Below are positions 24,510-36,699 of a stretch of 60,000 bases of DNA, one piece after another. Source of the stretch: Nymphaea colorata (lineage: Eukaryota; Streptophyta; Magnoliopsida; Nymphaeales; Nymphaeaceae); contig NC_045138.2 of NCBI RefSeq assembly GCF_008831285.2, positions 35,395,115-35,455,114 on the forward strand, read 5' to 3'. Under the pieces are notes generated by a model. It searched no databases. It was not told where the DNA came from and saw nothing but the letters and a program-made list of their open reading frames with translations. Position 1 is the stretch's first letter; the number at the start of each line of letters is the position of its first letter. The position numbers and the translations under genes are program-made.

Positions 24510-24640
24510 GAAATTGAAAAAACAAGCAGTAACCACCAAAGAGGGTACCAACGGACGGCTAATTTTGTCCTTTCAAAATGGAGATGGAAAAGCCCTGAGA
24601 CTAACAAAAGCACATAGCGGGTGTGTGAGGAGGTTGAAGC
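24510..24640 (+). repeat. Block 2, unit alpha (paralogous to 38610-38825)
   Basis: Shares CGG(A/G)CGGC(T/C)AATTTT, TTCAAAATGGAG, AAACCCTGAGAC-like, AACAAAAGCAC and TGTGTGAGGAG in order with 38610-38825, which has about 70 extra bases in the middle. A GA run (24664-24673) and a CTT run (24690-24711) follow. Confidence 0.75.
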
Positions 24641-24989
24641 TCATATTTGAGACTGGCATGAAAGAGAGAGAGAGTACCATTTCTGAGATCTTCTTCTTCT
24701 TCTTCTTCTTCTAGGGGTCGGTCGAAAAGAAGGGCTCGGAGGGTGGAAGGAGGTGTAAAAAGGTCGGAAGTAGCAAGTTGTAATTAGGAAGTAAGAGTGA
24801 AGGAGAATTTGTAGGGCAACCAGCGACTGGAGGAGGCAGCAAATATCGATGTCCTACCTAGGATGCGCCTGTTCAAAGAAAGAAGGAAGAGTTACGGTGT
24901 ATCACACGGATTACTTTTTCTTTTTCTTTTTTTTCGCGCCCCTCGTGTGCACATCCGTGTCCCGATTTTTTGAGAGGTAAAAAGTTGAA

Positions 24990-25175
24990 AATTACTTTAT
25001 TGGCTTGTGGATTGGACTTCGACGCTGAAACCCACGAGCTGTCCTTATAAAAAAAGGCTGCTTTGGCGCAATTAATGAGGGGGGGAGCTTTAGAGATTCG
25101 AAGATAAAAGGGGATGACGCAGAGAGCAAAAACCACGCCAAGCACACTGTTGAACCCACTACACCATGTCTCTTT
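24990..25175 (+). repeat. Block 3, unit alpha (paralogous to 39785-39975)
   Basis: Shares GGC(T/A)GCTTT, TAATTAATG(A/G)GG, AAAAACCACGCCA, AAG(C/G)ACACT and TTGAACCCAC in order with 39785-39975. Together with blocks 1 and 2 it forms a colinear run of three. Confidence 0.7.
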
Positions 25176-25179
25176 ACCC

Positions 25180-26290
25180 TCCTTCCTCTCTTCGAACTTG
25201 CTATCTTCAACATCTTGTTTCAAGAACGTCAGCTATTGATTTGGCTTGGACATTAACCCCAGCCCGGGTTCAAGTAGTTAATCTCAACACTGATGATCTC
25301 AATCGGATGGCGTTTGATTGAACCCACTCGTGTTCACGGGATTAATTCATATGAACCGTCACAGACATGCCCTTGGTGACCTTCCGAAACTGGTGGTGCT
25401 CCATCTCACAAAAGAAAACAGATAGTTACGTCCCACTGCCCCTGTTTGACATTGCAAAGTAATGCATGCCACTGCCGTCACGCCATTCCGATTATTATTT
25501 CATTTTTCCAACTTCAAGGGGTGTATTTAAAATGCCAAATATTTTGGTTCCTTCCAGCTCTGACGACGAATTAATCAACTCGCTCCAAATTAATCCAACC
25601 TTCATCTACGAAAAAGGTTTCATCAGATTCTGCAATTAATAGCAATATTTTAATATGGAAAGATTATCAACAAGGTGCTCTGTCAGATCCATCGATGTCG
25701 AAACTTTTGCAACTCCACGAGATAACCAAATTATGTTTTCCTCGAAGAAGTTTGTGCTGCCAAAATGCATGTTTTTAGGTTACATGTCCCAAAGAACACC
25801 ATATTCTATTCTTCTTCTGGAAGGTAGATTGGGTTATGTCGAGCATTTAATTGTTGAATCTAAAAGCTTTTTTTTTTAATATTTCTTGAAAGGAGTATAC
25901 GGTACGTGCGTTTCAAAAAACAATAGTTTTCTTATTAATTAAGCTTCCTTTAAAGATATAAGGATATTTGAGTTTGCAAATGCGGAAATTTTCAAGAAAT
26001 AAACGAATATGTGTGGTCAGTGGTCATTAGGAGTGTTTCATGCCATCCCTCAGTTACTTGTTGCCTGCCTTTCATGTCCTGCCTCCGTTTGTTTTGCACA
26101 AGTATATATGGGTATGTTTCTAAAAAGAGTTAACAGGAGAACGAATGAACTTGGGAGAACTTAAGAAAATGTAGATCATTCTCAAACGAATTTATTTTAC
26201 GTGTTGGGAAAAGAACCTTCAAAGGTAAAATCAACTATTTTTCGTCACGAGAAGATGGAGTGCAATGAATTTGACTTAAACCAATGCCAT
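25180..26290. other. No recognised gene; interval where unit alpha would hold an EIL gene
   Basis: By comparison with unit gamma, where block 4 and the EIL gene lie between blocks 3 and 5, this 1.1-kb interval should contain them. Neither a block-4 match nor any EIN3-domain sequence is visible. Confidence 0.5.
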
Positions 26291-26294
26291 TTCA

Positions 26295-26560
26295 TTCATT
26301 AATATTCCTTCTTTTGCATTTCCAGTAGAAAACCCTTGGCCTCACCGCCTTCCGATGACCAAGCAGATGGCCCCATCGTTTCTCGAAAGGGAAACAAAAG
26401 GGAGGGCGCCCGCAGAGTTGAAGCTGCAGCCAAGATCAAAGTAGTGTCGTAACCCAGGTGCGGTTTAATTGCATGCCCCCTGCATGTGAAAAGTGAAAGG
26501 GAAAGATTTCTAGAAACAGTGAGCGGCCCCTGATAATTAAGGAACGGCCGTCTGCAAACC
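26295..26560 (+). repeat. Block 5, unit alpha (paralogous to 45000-45290)
   Basis: Shares TCTTTTGC(A/T)TTTC, CTTCCGATGAC, GGGCGCCCGCAG-like, (A/C)AGCTGCAGCCA, GGAACGGCCGTC / GGGACGGTCGTC and GCAAA(A/C)CT in order with 45000-45290. In unit gamma this block lies about 0.8 kb upstream of the EIL leader. An open minus-strand frame (26299-26571, 90 codons) stays open in the same register in the other copy, but no protein family is recognisable. Confidence 0.75.
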
Positions 26561-26574
26561 TCATCCTTCATCTA

Positions 26575-28595
26575 ATGATCTGAAAAGAAAAGAGGTTGGT
26601 TAGAGACATTACAAATTCCATTGTCAACCGCGCAATTTAAGGTGCTGGAGGGGATAGATTGTGTGTAAAAGGGAAGGAAGCGCTTAATTCACTTGTTCAT
26701 ATGTATACATACATGTCTACACACGCACTTATCCTACTGTTTGAGGCGTGGACAATGACGCTTTCCTATAACCTTTTCAGGCAACGCATGGCTAAATTCT
26801 TGCCCATCGTTTTGCAGGAAAATATTACGAGTGGTGGGAAGGACGAGACGCGAATTGACCCTTCAATTAGCTGATAATAATGTCCCTGTCTCCAAAACAC
26901 GTCATGGCCGACATGGATGAGAGCATCGGCTGCGACCTCACAATGGCACGCTAAACCGCGGTTCTTCATCCATTAACTATCGCCTTTATTCCTGCCTTCT
27001 TAAATTTTAACCATTAACGCGAACCATGATGACGCTGTTACCATGTTATTAACTAAGCGTTACGAACATGGGGACATTATGGTTTCCCCCACTAGGCGGT
27101 TGCCGGTGGCCCTTCCTCTTCCACTCTCGTGGGCGATGTCAGGTTCAGCATCACAGACCTCCTTTCCGGCGTTGAGTTTCCGGTGGTTGGAGGGCGCAAG
27201 CAATCTGGGGAGCTTCGCTTAAACTTGAAGAGGGGGGAACTGCTGGGTGACGACATGAAGCGCGTCTCCGACTTTTTACTTAACTCGGAGAGACGACGAC
27301 GCCTCGCAGGCTACCGTTATGTTTGTCTTCCCACTGTTGAAATCTCCGCGAAATTTAACTTAACCGCCCACGGCCGTCCAACCACGCGCCCACTTCCATA
27401 TAGTTTTCTTTTAAAACATATTTTTTCTTAGACCGCTTTAGACAAAAACCAGACTAGTTAAACTTGTGTTGAAAATTATTTGAAACAAAATGCTAGGATG
27501 CGTTCATAAAAAAAAAAATTCAACATAAATTATGTTTTAGTTCAAGTTGCTTTTGCAAAAAAAAAAATTGATTTTTCTACTATCATACTTTCTTGTTATG
27601 AGAACTGTTCATATGTTTATTAACAACTAAATATTATTAATATAAAAAAGACTAACCTAATACATCTTCTTCATCAAATCATCCTTAAGATCATAAGGTT
27701 AGATTAAAAATAATTTAACAATTATTTTTAGTGAGTTTGATTGTCATCACTTACAAAATGTACTAATTTTTTACCATATATATATATTTATATATGAACG
27801 ACGACTCCCCTCAAAGGGCTAAGATTTTTTTTTATTTTTGGGCAACTTTATAAAACTTTCCGCAACAGACCAGTGCGAAATGGCAGTTCAGGTTTGTTCC
27901 ATCCAATGTTTCAACCATTGACATCTTCCGGAAAATTCCTTGGTAACTCCCCCCAGCTTTGATCCAAGTGTCATTGACATCTTCACTTTCACGAAAAAAA
28001 AAGGAACACAAAGCAAAAAAATGATGGTAGCGTCAGTCTGCAAAGAAATTTGACTAGAAGGGCATTCTGCTTTAAAAATACATATTTTTAACGCATACTT
28101 TTTTGTAAACAAAATGTATCATGTTTTGGTCACGAGAAATAGAGTATATTTAGGAATGTTGCTTTAAAAACTAAGAACGAAAAGCTACACGAAACGTATG
28201 TACCAGCTTTAGAAACACAGTACGCACTCTAACGTATTAATTATTACTAAATAAACTAAGTACAGAAGTTGGCTTCAAGAGCAAAGAAAGAGAAACTGCT
28301 GTACCGCACCTAAATTGCACGCCTACTCACACCGTAGTCCTTGGGAGAAGAACCTTCAATGATAAAATAAAAAATCAAAGTCTAATTTGACGAAAAAGGA
28401 GGTTATTTCTTTCTTTCAAATCTTGTGCAAGCATCCTCAGCATTTAAAGCGATACCGGAAACTGGGTGTACTTTGAATATGTTACATTCAATTAACCACC
28501 TGAAATGCATGCGTTTTACTGAAAGGAAAAAGAAATATACGGGGTTGTTCCCATGACTGACTGTTAGGCGTGCCTTTTCCTTACATTATAATTTA
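26575..28595. other. Interval without a confident gene
   Basis: Apart from the 100-codon frame at 27129-27431, only AT-rich DNA with short open frames is seen. Confidence 0.35.
27129..27431 (+). CDS. Hypothetical 100-codon open frame, not recognised
   Basis: The frame is open from a TAG near 27085 through an ATG at 27129 to TAG at 27429-27431. It has a GC-rich, protein-like composition unlike its AT-rich surroundings (VRFSITDLLSGVEFPVVGG, LKRGELLGDDMKRVSDFLL). No domain, signal peptide or membrane segment is evident, no duplicated copy exists in the window, and splice sites are not convincing. It may be an isolated exon, a relic, or chance. Confidence 0.2.
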   Translation: MGDVRFSITDLLSGVEFPVVGGRKQSGELRLNLKRGELLGDDMKRVSDFLLNSERRRRLAGYRYVCLPTVEISAKFNLTAHGRPTTRPLPYSFLLKHIFS

Positions 28596-28599
28596 ATTG

Positions 28600-28690
28600 A
28601 AATCCGTTTGTCAAAAATGTATCTTTTTCGTGGGGGCACCAAGATCCTCCTCAAATTTATAATTATAATCGGCCGGTGCCGTGAATCTCA
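28600..28690 (+). repeat. Block 6, unit alpha, short copy
   Basis: Shares ATGTATCTTTTTCGTG, GCACCA-like, (A)ATCCTCCTC and TTTATAAT...ATCG with the longer copies at 36700-37040 and 53810-54150. Only about 90 bp align clearly. Confidence 0.6.
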
Positions 28691-29754
28691 GCAGCGCCGG
28701 CGCGTGAGTGAGTTGGCCCTTCTCAATTAGGATGAGGGCGTGTGGTGTGACCCTTTCTTTCGTCGACCGCAACTAAATTAACCGGCCAACGAAACAAGCG
28801 AGATTCCCTGTTGAGTTGAGTATTATTAGATCATCCCCTCTTAACTGCCCTAAGCAATTCGGAAATAATACCGTCTACTTCCATTCCATGGCGGGTGCGG
28901 CGTCTCCTGTTTTTAGCATTTCAAGGAGAGACTCGGCACCCAGCATAAATGTGCGGGGTCTTTCCTTCTATTCTCATCTTTTTGTCTATTATTTGCAGGA
29001 AATCAAACACACGAAAGACTATTTGTTGCCCTCGCCCTGTGCACACGCATTCCTCCAACAAAAGGAGAGAGTTGGATTTAGAATTTCTTTTTGATAATGA
29101 AGTATATTTTTAGTCTTTTTACAATCTTCCTTTTTATCCTTTTCAAAACCTTTGATTGTTACACACTCTTGCACATGCATAGGAGTGTGTGTGTATATCA
29201 CCAGTTTTGCCCAATATACCCGATAATAAAAACTTACGCATGAATACATCCAACGTCACTAATTAAACATTTGGTGTGCCTCATGACTTCGTTGTAGTTT
29301 TCTAATTGTTATTATTTCCAACTAATAACAAATTGGCCAATTGGTGGCTGGGATGCTAACGCTTTGGATTTGAATCGGACCAACTTTTAACCACATCCAC
29401 TTTTGGGATATTCACATATGCATATTTGAATTCAGATACAAATACAAACAAAGAAGAGTCATATCCAATTTCACAATCTCTCAATCTGACTTTTACATCA
29501 TATCCTAATTCAAATACAATTTTTTAACCAAATGTGACTGATTTAAAAAATAGGAGAGCATTAGATATAAACTATTTTTTTAAAAACTAAATCTAATCCT
29601 ACTTTGATCGGATACTTATGTACATTTGCAGATGTTATTTCTTAAATCAAAATTCTTTTATTATTAGACAAGTATTTTTTTTTTCATATAAAATATTTTC
29701 AAAGTGATTGGTTAGATATTTGATTCCAATTTCCTATCCATTCCCAGACTTTCG

Positions 29755-29945
29755 AGTGTGAAGGTCAAATGTCATGTCCAATCAGAAACATGAATCTGTC
29801 GCCAGTTTCGCTCCAAAACTGGTTTCAAAATTATTCTGTCTCCCCAAAATTTGTTTCGCAGTGGACGACAAAGTCATAAGCCGGCCTTTGAATTTTGGTT
29901 CTGCTTGACCTCCAGTACTCGGATGAATTAATTGCATCCCAAACT
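29755..29945 (+). repeat. Block 7, unit alpha (paralogous to 55255-55450)
   Basis: Shares AAGGTCAAA, TGTCCAA, TCGCCAGTTTC, ATTCT(G/T)CTGTC-like, ACAAAGTCATAA / CACACATCATAA and AATTTTGGTT in order with 55255-55450. The region 28700-29750 between blocks 6 and 7 holds only short open frames and AT-rich sequence. Confidence 0.65.
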
Positions 29946-31315
29946 TCTCTGTAGCCTGTAGGAAAATTTTCAGACGCACTACTAAGCTTTGAAATTTCTT
30001 AGAGCGGCAAAATAGTTGCACGGCATGTATTTGGAGACGTAATTTCATCAGTCCTTTGACGATCTCAAATTGTCAATATTGGATCGAAAAATGTTTGATC
30101 ACCGCAATCGTTTCCAAGTGTGCAACTCCTCCTGCCCATCTTCTCGAATGGCTTAACCCAGAGCCATGAGGATCTGAAGGTGTCTTAAAAACGGGCTATA
30201 ACATTTGCATCGACATGTTCATTAAGGAAAGAAATTAACATGTCACTTCCAAAGAAGAGCTGCTGGGAGTTAGGGTCCCCTCCTTATATTAACAAAAAAA
30301 TGCGATATTTACAAGAAAAGAGTGGGATGCAACCATTAACACCCAGGACGTGGCAGTCAGGATGGCCAACAAACAAGCAGCAGAAACAGCACTAACAGCT
30401 TTCAGGGAGGGTAGATCTTTAGAAATAACCATGCGGTTGAAAATGAGAGAAATTGAGGGCCACACATAGCGTCGTCCTTCTATAATGCCCTTTAACCTAC
30501 GTTTCCAACTCCATTTGTTAGAGATGATATGAATTTGGCTCCTTCTTCAAGGAGAGTTATCTGCCCATTGACCAAGACGATACCTGCGCTCTGCATTGTT
30601 ATTTTGACATTGCCATCAATACCATGACAATCATCGCCCCATACACGCAACTCCATCTAGCTGCGTCAGGAGCTGAGTTTGAGGCTTCCAACTTCAAGTT
30701 GAAGGTCAAGAGTCATATGTTGCAGTAAAACTAGACTCGACGCACAAGTGCATGCATAGAAATTATTAGAGAGGGTACTTTATCTGCTCCTTTCTTGTCA
30801 TGATGTAGAATGAGAATAATAAAAAGCCGGTGAATCTTCTCAACCAATGGTTCACATGCGCTGAATGCGGAAGTTGAGAAGGAACCAAACCTCAAAAAAA
30901 TTTCCAACAACCATAAACTGCTATGATCATACGCTATACAAGAAAATGAATGGTCACTTTGAATGGGTGTGAAGTGGAAAGATGTATGAGAAGACGTGCA
31001 AGAACGAAGGGTCACAACTTTTAGACCCTTCAACGCACATTTTCCAACGTGATAATATGGTAAGGTTCTCCTTAAGCCCAGCTTCCCCATCCAAAACTCG
31101 TCACCCACCGTTTTGGAACTCTCTCAACAAGACATGCAACAAATGGCTAATATAAAAGCAATTGTTTGGAGCCTGGATGGCCCCGCCTAGCTTTAAAGCG
31201 ATAGCTAGAAGACCTTCCAATCCCATATATCCTACCCCCCTTGTGGGTAGCGTCGTAAATGCAAGTAATATCTGGAAGCAAGCTAGAACATGTCACATGA
31301 TTTGTAGGAAGAAAA
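29946..31315. other. No recognisable gene
   Basis: Short open frames only; the longest (30731-31108 minus, 125 codons) shows no family motif. Confidence 0.4.
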
Positions 31316-31319
31316 AGGG

Positions 31320-31480
31320 GGAGAAATACCAGCCTGGTTTCCCATACCAGCAGCCACCACAGACTTGTGGCCTGTGGGTAAGCTCCTCACAACTTAGAGG
31401 CCACACTTTTAGTCTTTTAGATGCAAGTTGCCCTGGAACATTAAAAGAGAAAAGCAGGAAAGGCCATGGAAAGATCAGAG
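31320..31480 (+). repeat. Block 4, unit beta (paralogous to 40150-40320)
   Basis: Shares AAATACC(A/T)GCC(T/C)GGTTTCCCAT, CAGCAGCC-like, AGGCCACACTTTTA, ATGCAAGTTGCCC and AACATT(A/C)AAAG in order with 40150-40320. Both copies have an open plus-strand frame, but it is not recognisable as protein. Confidence 0.75.
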
Positions 31481-31484
31481 GTCT

Positions 31485-32652
31485 GATTCTTTACGATTCT
31501 GAAGGTTTGTCAGGCACCCAAAAGGCTGGAATCTCAGTATTCCGAAAATAAATATAAAATTTTGTGGAAATCAATGCCACAGGGCAGGGCGCCCAGTCCT
31601 AGAGATGCACTAAAACTCTTCAGTAAAGGGGCTGTCCAGTGCACACACGCCCAAAGATTTTTGAATAGCCTAGATACGTGCATGGGGCTCCAAACCTTGT
31701 GAGGGTATGCATGATGGAAGATGGAATTTTGAACCATCCGGAAGAAACACGTCGTTTCACTAGGCGTACATTTGCCCAAAGCTCGTACGCGTCACACCGT
31801 TTCAATTAAATTAATAAATTCATGGGGTGTTGTTGGTGTTTGAATATTGCGTTGCAGTACGTATGTCAATGTGTATGATTCGACAGACAGTAGTAGACGA
31901 TGATGATACATCCAGCTATTCTTTATTTCTTGTCTACGGACAAGCAGTGCTGTGACGTGACTGTTTTGGGGGTGGGGACGAAGAGATTCCACTCCCACCC
32001 ACCAGTAGCTCGCATTTAGTGTAAGTGGCCTCCATTGGCAGCAGACACTCGCATAAAGGAAAAAAAGAAAAAGAAAGGATATCTGCGAATTTAATAAACG
32101 GATGAAGCCGGACCACCTTTTAAAGGATGAGAGTACTGAGGATTGCATCAGGTGCGTCGCCGGACTCCGAGTTGGAAAAGCATAATGTTTTCCGTGCATC
32201 TTGTGCTGCCCATGCTTCGTAAAGCAAAGCGCTTGAAAGAGTGGATGAGGGTAAATTGCTAAGCACATATTATATTGGAACAGTCAGCCGAAGCACCGAC
32301 CCAAGTGCTGAAGTCTCTCTTTTTCTTTTCCTTCAACTGCCGTGGCTGAGGGTACACATGAGCATCCCCCATGATATTGACCTGAGGTGGAAGCGAGTTG
32401 TGCGTGGATCGGCCCAGTGTTCATTTGGATCCAGTTGTATTTTGTTGTGAACATTTTTTGTTGATATTTGACATGTTTTTAGATATTATTTGGTTTTGAA
32501 TGAAGATCCAAATCAAGTTATCAACTAGATGTTCAATCCTTCATGATGCATACTTGAGAGGAAAAAGTGATGACCATTTTGATCATATAGTATTACTTTA
32601 CACTTCTTTTCAAGTGGGTTGGGTGACTATATACAGTCAGGGTCACATTTTA

Positions 32653-32686
<34 letters not shown>

Positions 32687-33277
32687 CTGGCGACAAGGTT
32701 GTTTTGATAGAGGCTACTTTTGAATGCTAAATTGATGATATATGATAAGCTAGCTTGAAACTTGCATTTCTTGTAAAAGAAAGAAAGGTCATGAAGCTTG
32801 ACGAGGTGCATCTTAAGAGAGAAAGTTATGTGTTGTGGGCTCACCGTGCATAGTAAAAGAAGAGAAGGAAGAACATTTTGGTAATTGATTAAAAATAAAT
32901 GCCTTTCATAGTCTTTTTACTTTTTTTCATTTTCAATTTTGTCTTTACAAAAAGTTTTTTTTTAGTGTAAACCAAAGATATTTTAGCCATTAACCATAAT
33001 TTGGAACGAAAAATCGTGCACCACTATTTATCTTACATCAGGTTGGACAACAACGCTTAATAAAAAGACATAACACAGTAACGGAGCTTGCTAGATGATC
33101 TCACACAAGTTGTACAGCAGTCTGATACATTTATATCTCACCAAGCTAGCATATATATGGGGTTTAAGAAGCGAGAATACACACCAAAGCTAGCATATAT
33201 ATGGGGTTTAAGAAAAATGGGTGGGAAGCTATTAGGCCTACCCATTGAGAGATATGTGGGAAGCTATTAGACCTACC
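31485..33277. other. No recognised gene; microsatellite and short duplications
   Basis: (AT)n at 32653-32676 is followed by (AC)n to 32686. Two short tandem duplications lie at 33143-33214 (a 28-base unit with CTAGCATATATATGGGG, period 44) and 33221-33280 (GTGGGAAGCTATTAG). The minus-strand frame 31792-32268 (158 codons) has no recognisable content. With the following LINE relic, this is where unit beta would hold an EIL gene; no EIN3-domain sequence was seen. Confidence 0.4.
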
Positions 33278-34085
33278 CACCCGAAGGAAGATTGGTTTGG
33301 AACAAAGATGCTAATCCAAGATGCAGATGGTTCGCTTATATTGCTGCAAATGTGACGCTTCCTACTCTTGATAGGCAGCAAAAAAGGGTCTATTTCTCAC
33401 CAATGGACGCCCAGTGTGTTGTCTGGCAGACGAATCGAATCAGCACCTACTGTTTGAATGTCGGCTAGCGAGCTGTGTGTGGAAATTGGTAGCCAACAAG
33501 TTTGGCAAGAAGGGTGGCTGTGGGCGCCGTGTGGTCGATGAGGTTAAACATTGCTAGAGCTACAGCTTCAAGCGAGGGTGGGTCATTCGCTGTGTTTGGA
33601 AGTGGAGAAACAGGTGTTATCATGGCGGAGAGAAAAGCAGGTTTGGTGGGAGTGTGCTTCCTCTTTTGAAGCTCTTCTGATGCACAATTCTGAGGACCTA
33701 GAAGAAATGAGAGCATGATTACCAACTGATATCTACCTCGAAGTTGGCCGGGCTTGAACGTGAATCAAGGAAGGATCCTGGTGGCGTCCAAGGTTTTGCA
33801 GGGTGGATGCTGCATTGCGGTGAGTGTGAGCTCCCGTTTCCTAGTGGATCTGGTGTCAAATAACAAGAACTGGTGACACTGGCTTAAAGCCAACGTCATG
33901 GATGGATGGGGTGAGGCTCCACATTCCACAAATTTTGCTGCGAAACTCTCACTATTGTGTTTGTTGCCGTTGCTGTCATCTTTAACGTGGTGTCCCTCCA
34001 TGCATTTAGTGGTTCAGCAATTGGTTTTTCCTTCCCTTTTCTGTACATAGGTTTTCGTTGATTGGTTAATAATATTCTTGGAGGG
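33278..34085 (+). pseudogene. LINE C-terminal relic (zf-RVT zinc-knuckle region)
   Basis: 33290-33380 reads RWFAYIAANVTLPTLDRQQKR, the segment that precedes the C-terminal zinc knuckle in plant LINEs. After a frame change near 33385 it reads LTNGRPVCCLADESNQHLLFEC, then VWKLVANKFG, the C-x2-C...H-x4-C type zf-RVT signature with one cysteine position unclear. A further frame change leads to CVWKWRNRC near 33590. The tail to about 34085 (TTTTCTGTACATAGG, GGTTAATAATATT) looks like a LINE 3' UTR. Nothing of the reverse transcriptase core remains. Confidence 0.7.
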
Positions 34086-36695
34086 ATTTGATGCGGCACT
34101 CTCACTCCTTGGCTAATAACAATGCGCATGTACATGCGTGCATAATATCCACGGAAGAAGTGGGGTGGTGGTGGCGGCCCATGAAGCGCCAGTATCATCC
34201 CATTATCAGTCCATGACTGATACGCCAACTACTTTTGAGAATTGTCATCCTAAAGAATTGTCTCGGCAGCGCATATCGAACCAAGGAAACACCATTACAT
34301 TAATTGGGCCGATGCCGACATTCACAAAAAAGAAGAAGAATGTAAAATAATCGGTGGGCGGAAGCGATGGCGGTTGGGTGGGTGGAGCAGAAGAGGGAGG
34401 GAGGGACGGTGGTTCAGGACAGGTTGCAGCTAAGCTAGCTAGCGCTGGAGAGAATGGCCTCGATTTGGTTGACCGCAGAATTAAGCTGTGTTCCTTCTTC
34501 GTTGGGGGTGCTGTCCCTCCTCTTTCCGCCACTAATTTAATTTCTGGGGAGGATGGGACAGGTGAGAGTTGAATTGAAATTTCAACAACCGGAGGTGGAC
34601 CTCTTTTTTGTGAGCAGGAAAGAAAGTGGGGCTGCCGTGCCGACAAAATTTTCAGTCCGTAACAGTAATTGCGAGCAAGTGGGGAGTGGTACCGGCAGAG
34701 AAGAGCATCTTTTCTCTTGCTTCTTTTTACGCAAACATAGGACAGAATTGTCGAATTTTAAAGGCCTGCCACACATGCAAATTTGTGCAAGGGAGGACGC
34801 ATGATGGTTCAAGAGACAGAGCCGGAGGATATTGTGACGCGTACTGTATACTAGACTGGACTGCTGAATGTAGAAAGGTCGAAAAAACGGAGAAAATAGA
34901 AATCTTGGATCATTACTAAAAGTAAGTAGTTTAATTAGTTTGGACAAGATGCTTCTAGGCGCAAACGAAAATGATGTAAAAGAGACGCCGTGCCCAAATT
35001 GGAGTAGGTTATTATTACGAAACTCGCGATGGCAATACGATTTAGGAGTTTCTTCTAAAAGCAAGAATCGTCAGTTTGCTACCTAAAAGAAATATAGCTT
35101 TTCCGGTGGGCAATTGTATTTCCGGTGGGCAATGGTATTATAATTTATATCGTCTGCCCTTGCCTGCGGGAACCACCAAATCAAAAGGGCCACTAATACT
35201 ATCGAGAGTGCAGGTAGGGCCCCTCATCAATACTACTGAAGCCAGAGAATCTGAGCCGTACAATACAATACGATGGGAGTTTAGGGCGTTCATTGCTCTC
35301 TCCACTTGCACAAGCACACCTTCCCTTTTCCTTTCCCTTCTCCTGTGACCCAGGAAGTGCATTCATTTTTTGGATTCGGGTTCAGACTGGAGACGGAAAC
35401 AAAATGCGCTCTCACTTTGTCCATGATCACTTAGCTTGCCAACCCAATGTAACCTACGGGGGTTGTTTGGCATTAGAAACAAGATATGAGTGTCTTATAA
35501 ACGAGGGTTGTATGGCATTAGAAACAAGATATGAGTGTCTTATGAATGTAGTCCACTTTGGAGATAAATTCATACTGTAGGACCACCTCAGCTCAGCTTT
35601 AACTAGTAGGCCCCGTTTTCCACCTTTTCAACACATTACATAGGTGTTGCGACCATGCCTACTGGTGCTATGCCAGCTTAGCACCAGGTAGCAGATCTTA
35701 TAAAGAAATCCACCATTATTGTAAGCATTGACTCGATACGATACGAGGCCTTCTCTTTCAGCCCCACCAGTCCATCCCCTTCCTCTCCTCCTAATCATCC
35801 GTTTATTCATAAATTAACATCCAACTTTTCTTCTTAAAGACCTACTACGTTCACAACAACCTCCAACCCCATGAGTTAATTTGGAAACAAAGTACAATAC
35901 CGGATTTGGCCGACTAAAGTAGATCCGGGCTCGGTCGCTCACTAATTGATGCGCAGTTCCGTTCGAAGCTAGCTCACTGTGGCTTCACGTGGAGCTCATG
36001 GGCATGTCATGGGTGCTCCGTTGAAAATGATGAACTCAACTTCAAGTTCACAATTCATGCTTCCAAAGTTAACTAATCGACTGTGACTAGCATCAGCATT
36101 AGTATCGGCGGAAATTAGTAAAAGGTAGGAATTTCTCTTCTCTAATACCTTAAGTAACTGACCCACCCAATTTAAAAGAAATCTCTGCTATGAAAGGAGA
36201 TTACAGAGAGGAAAACAATTTCTAGTTGCGAATAAAATTAGATGTTCTATGACTTACAATTCCTGTCAAAATAAAACAATTAGACATTTTATATGTAAGA
36301 CAGAATTGTAGAGTTACAAGATCATATAAATCAGGATCCAAACGAGGATCACTGCAGGTACAGGTGAAAACTAGATGGGCACCTACATACAATCGATAAT
36401 CCTTTTGCTTGAGCATCTTTACTGCTAGCCAACTGATGTTGAACCCATGCACGCATTGTCTAAACATCGACTGTTTCCTGTGCCTACAATTTTATTTGGC
36501 AACATTAATATTCAAGGGCGGTGGGTCGAGAGTTGAGACTCTTACTTTCCATCTTTCTGTTATCTTCGGTTCAAATACTGTACTGAATTTCTCGTATAAT
36601 TGCCTTAGCCTTGTACATCCTCCTCATCTCTCCGTAATTTTAGTTTTAAGAGTTGTACCAAAAGAGACTAATGGTGGCTAATCTGTTGGCCGCTT
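34086..36695. other. No recognised gene; short duplications and a small hairpin
   Basis: A 46-base tandem duplication lies at 35459-35549 (GGCATTAGAAACAAGATATG in both units). TTCCGGTGGGCAAT is repeated near 35101-35134. A perfect 9-bp inverted repeat with an 8-base loop, CTGGTGCTA/TAGCACCAG, lies at 35662-35687. Open frames such as 34245-34646 and 34582-35064 (minus) show no family motif. Confidence 0.4.
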
Positions 36696-36699
36696 GCCA

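Noticed and set aside
31162-31551. Block 4 as a protein-coding gene (129-codon frame; similar frame at 40111)
   Set aside because: The shared part is short, translations diverge through frame-changing indels outside the core, and no family is recognisable.
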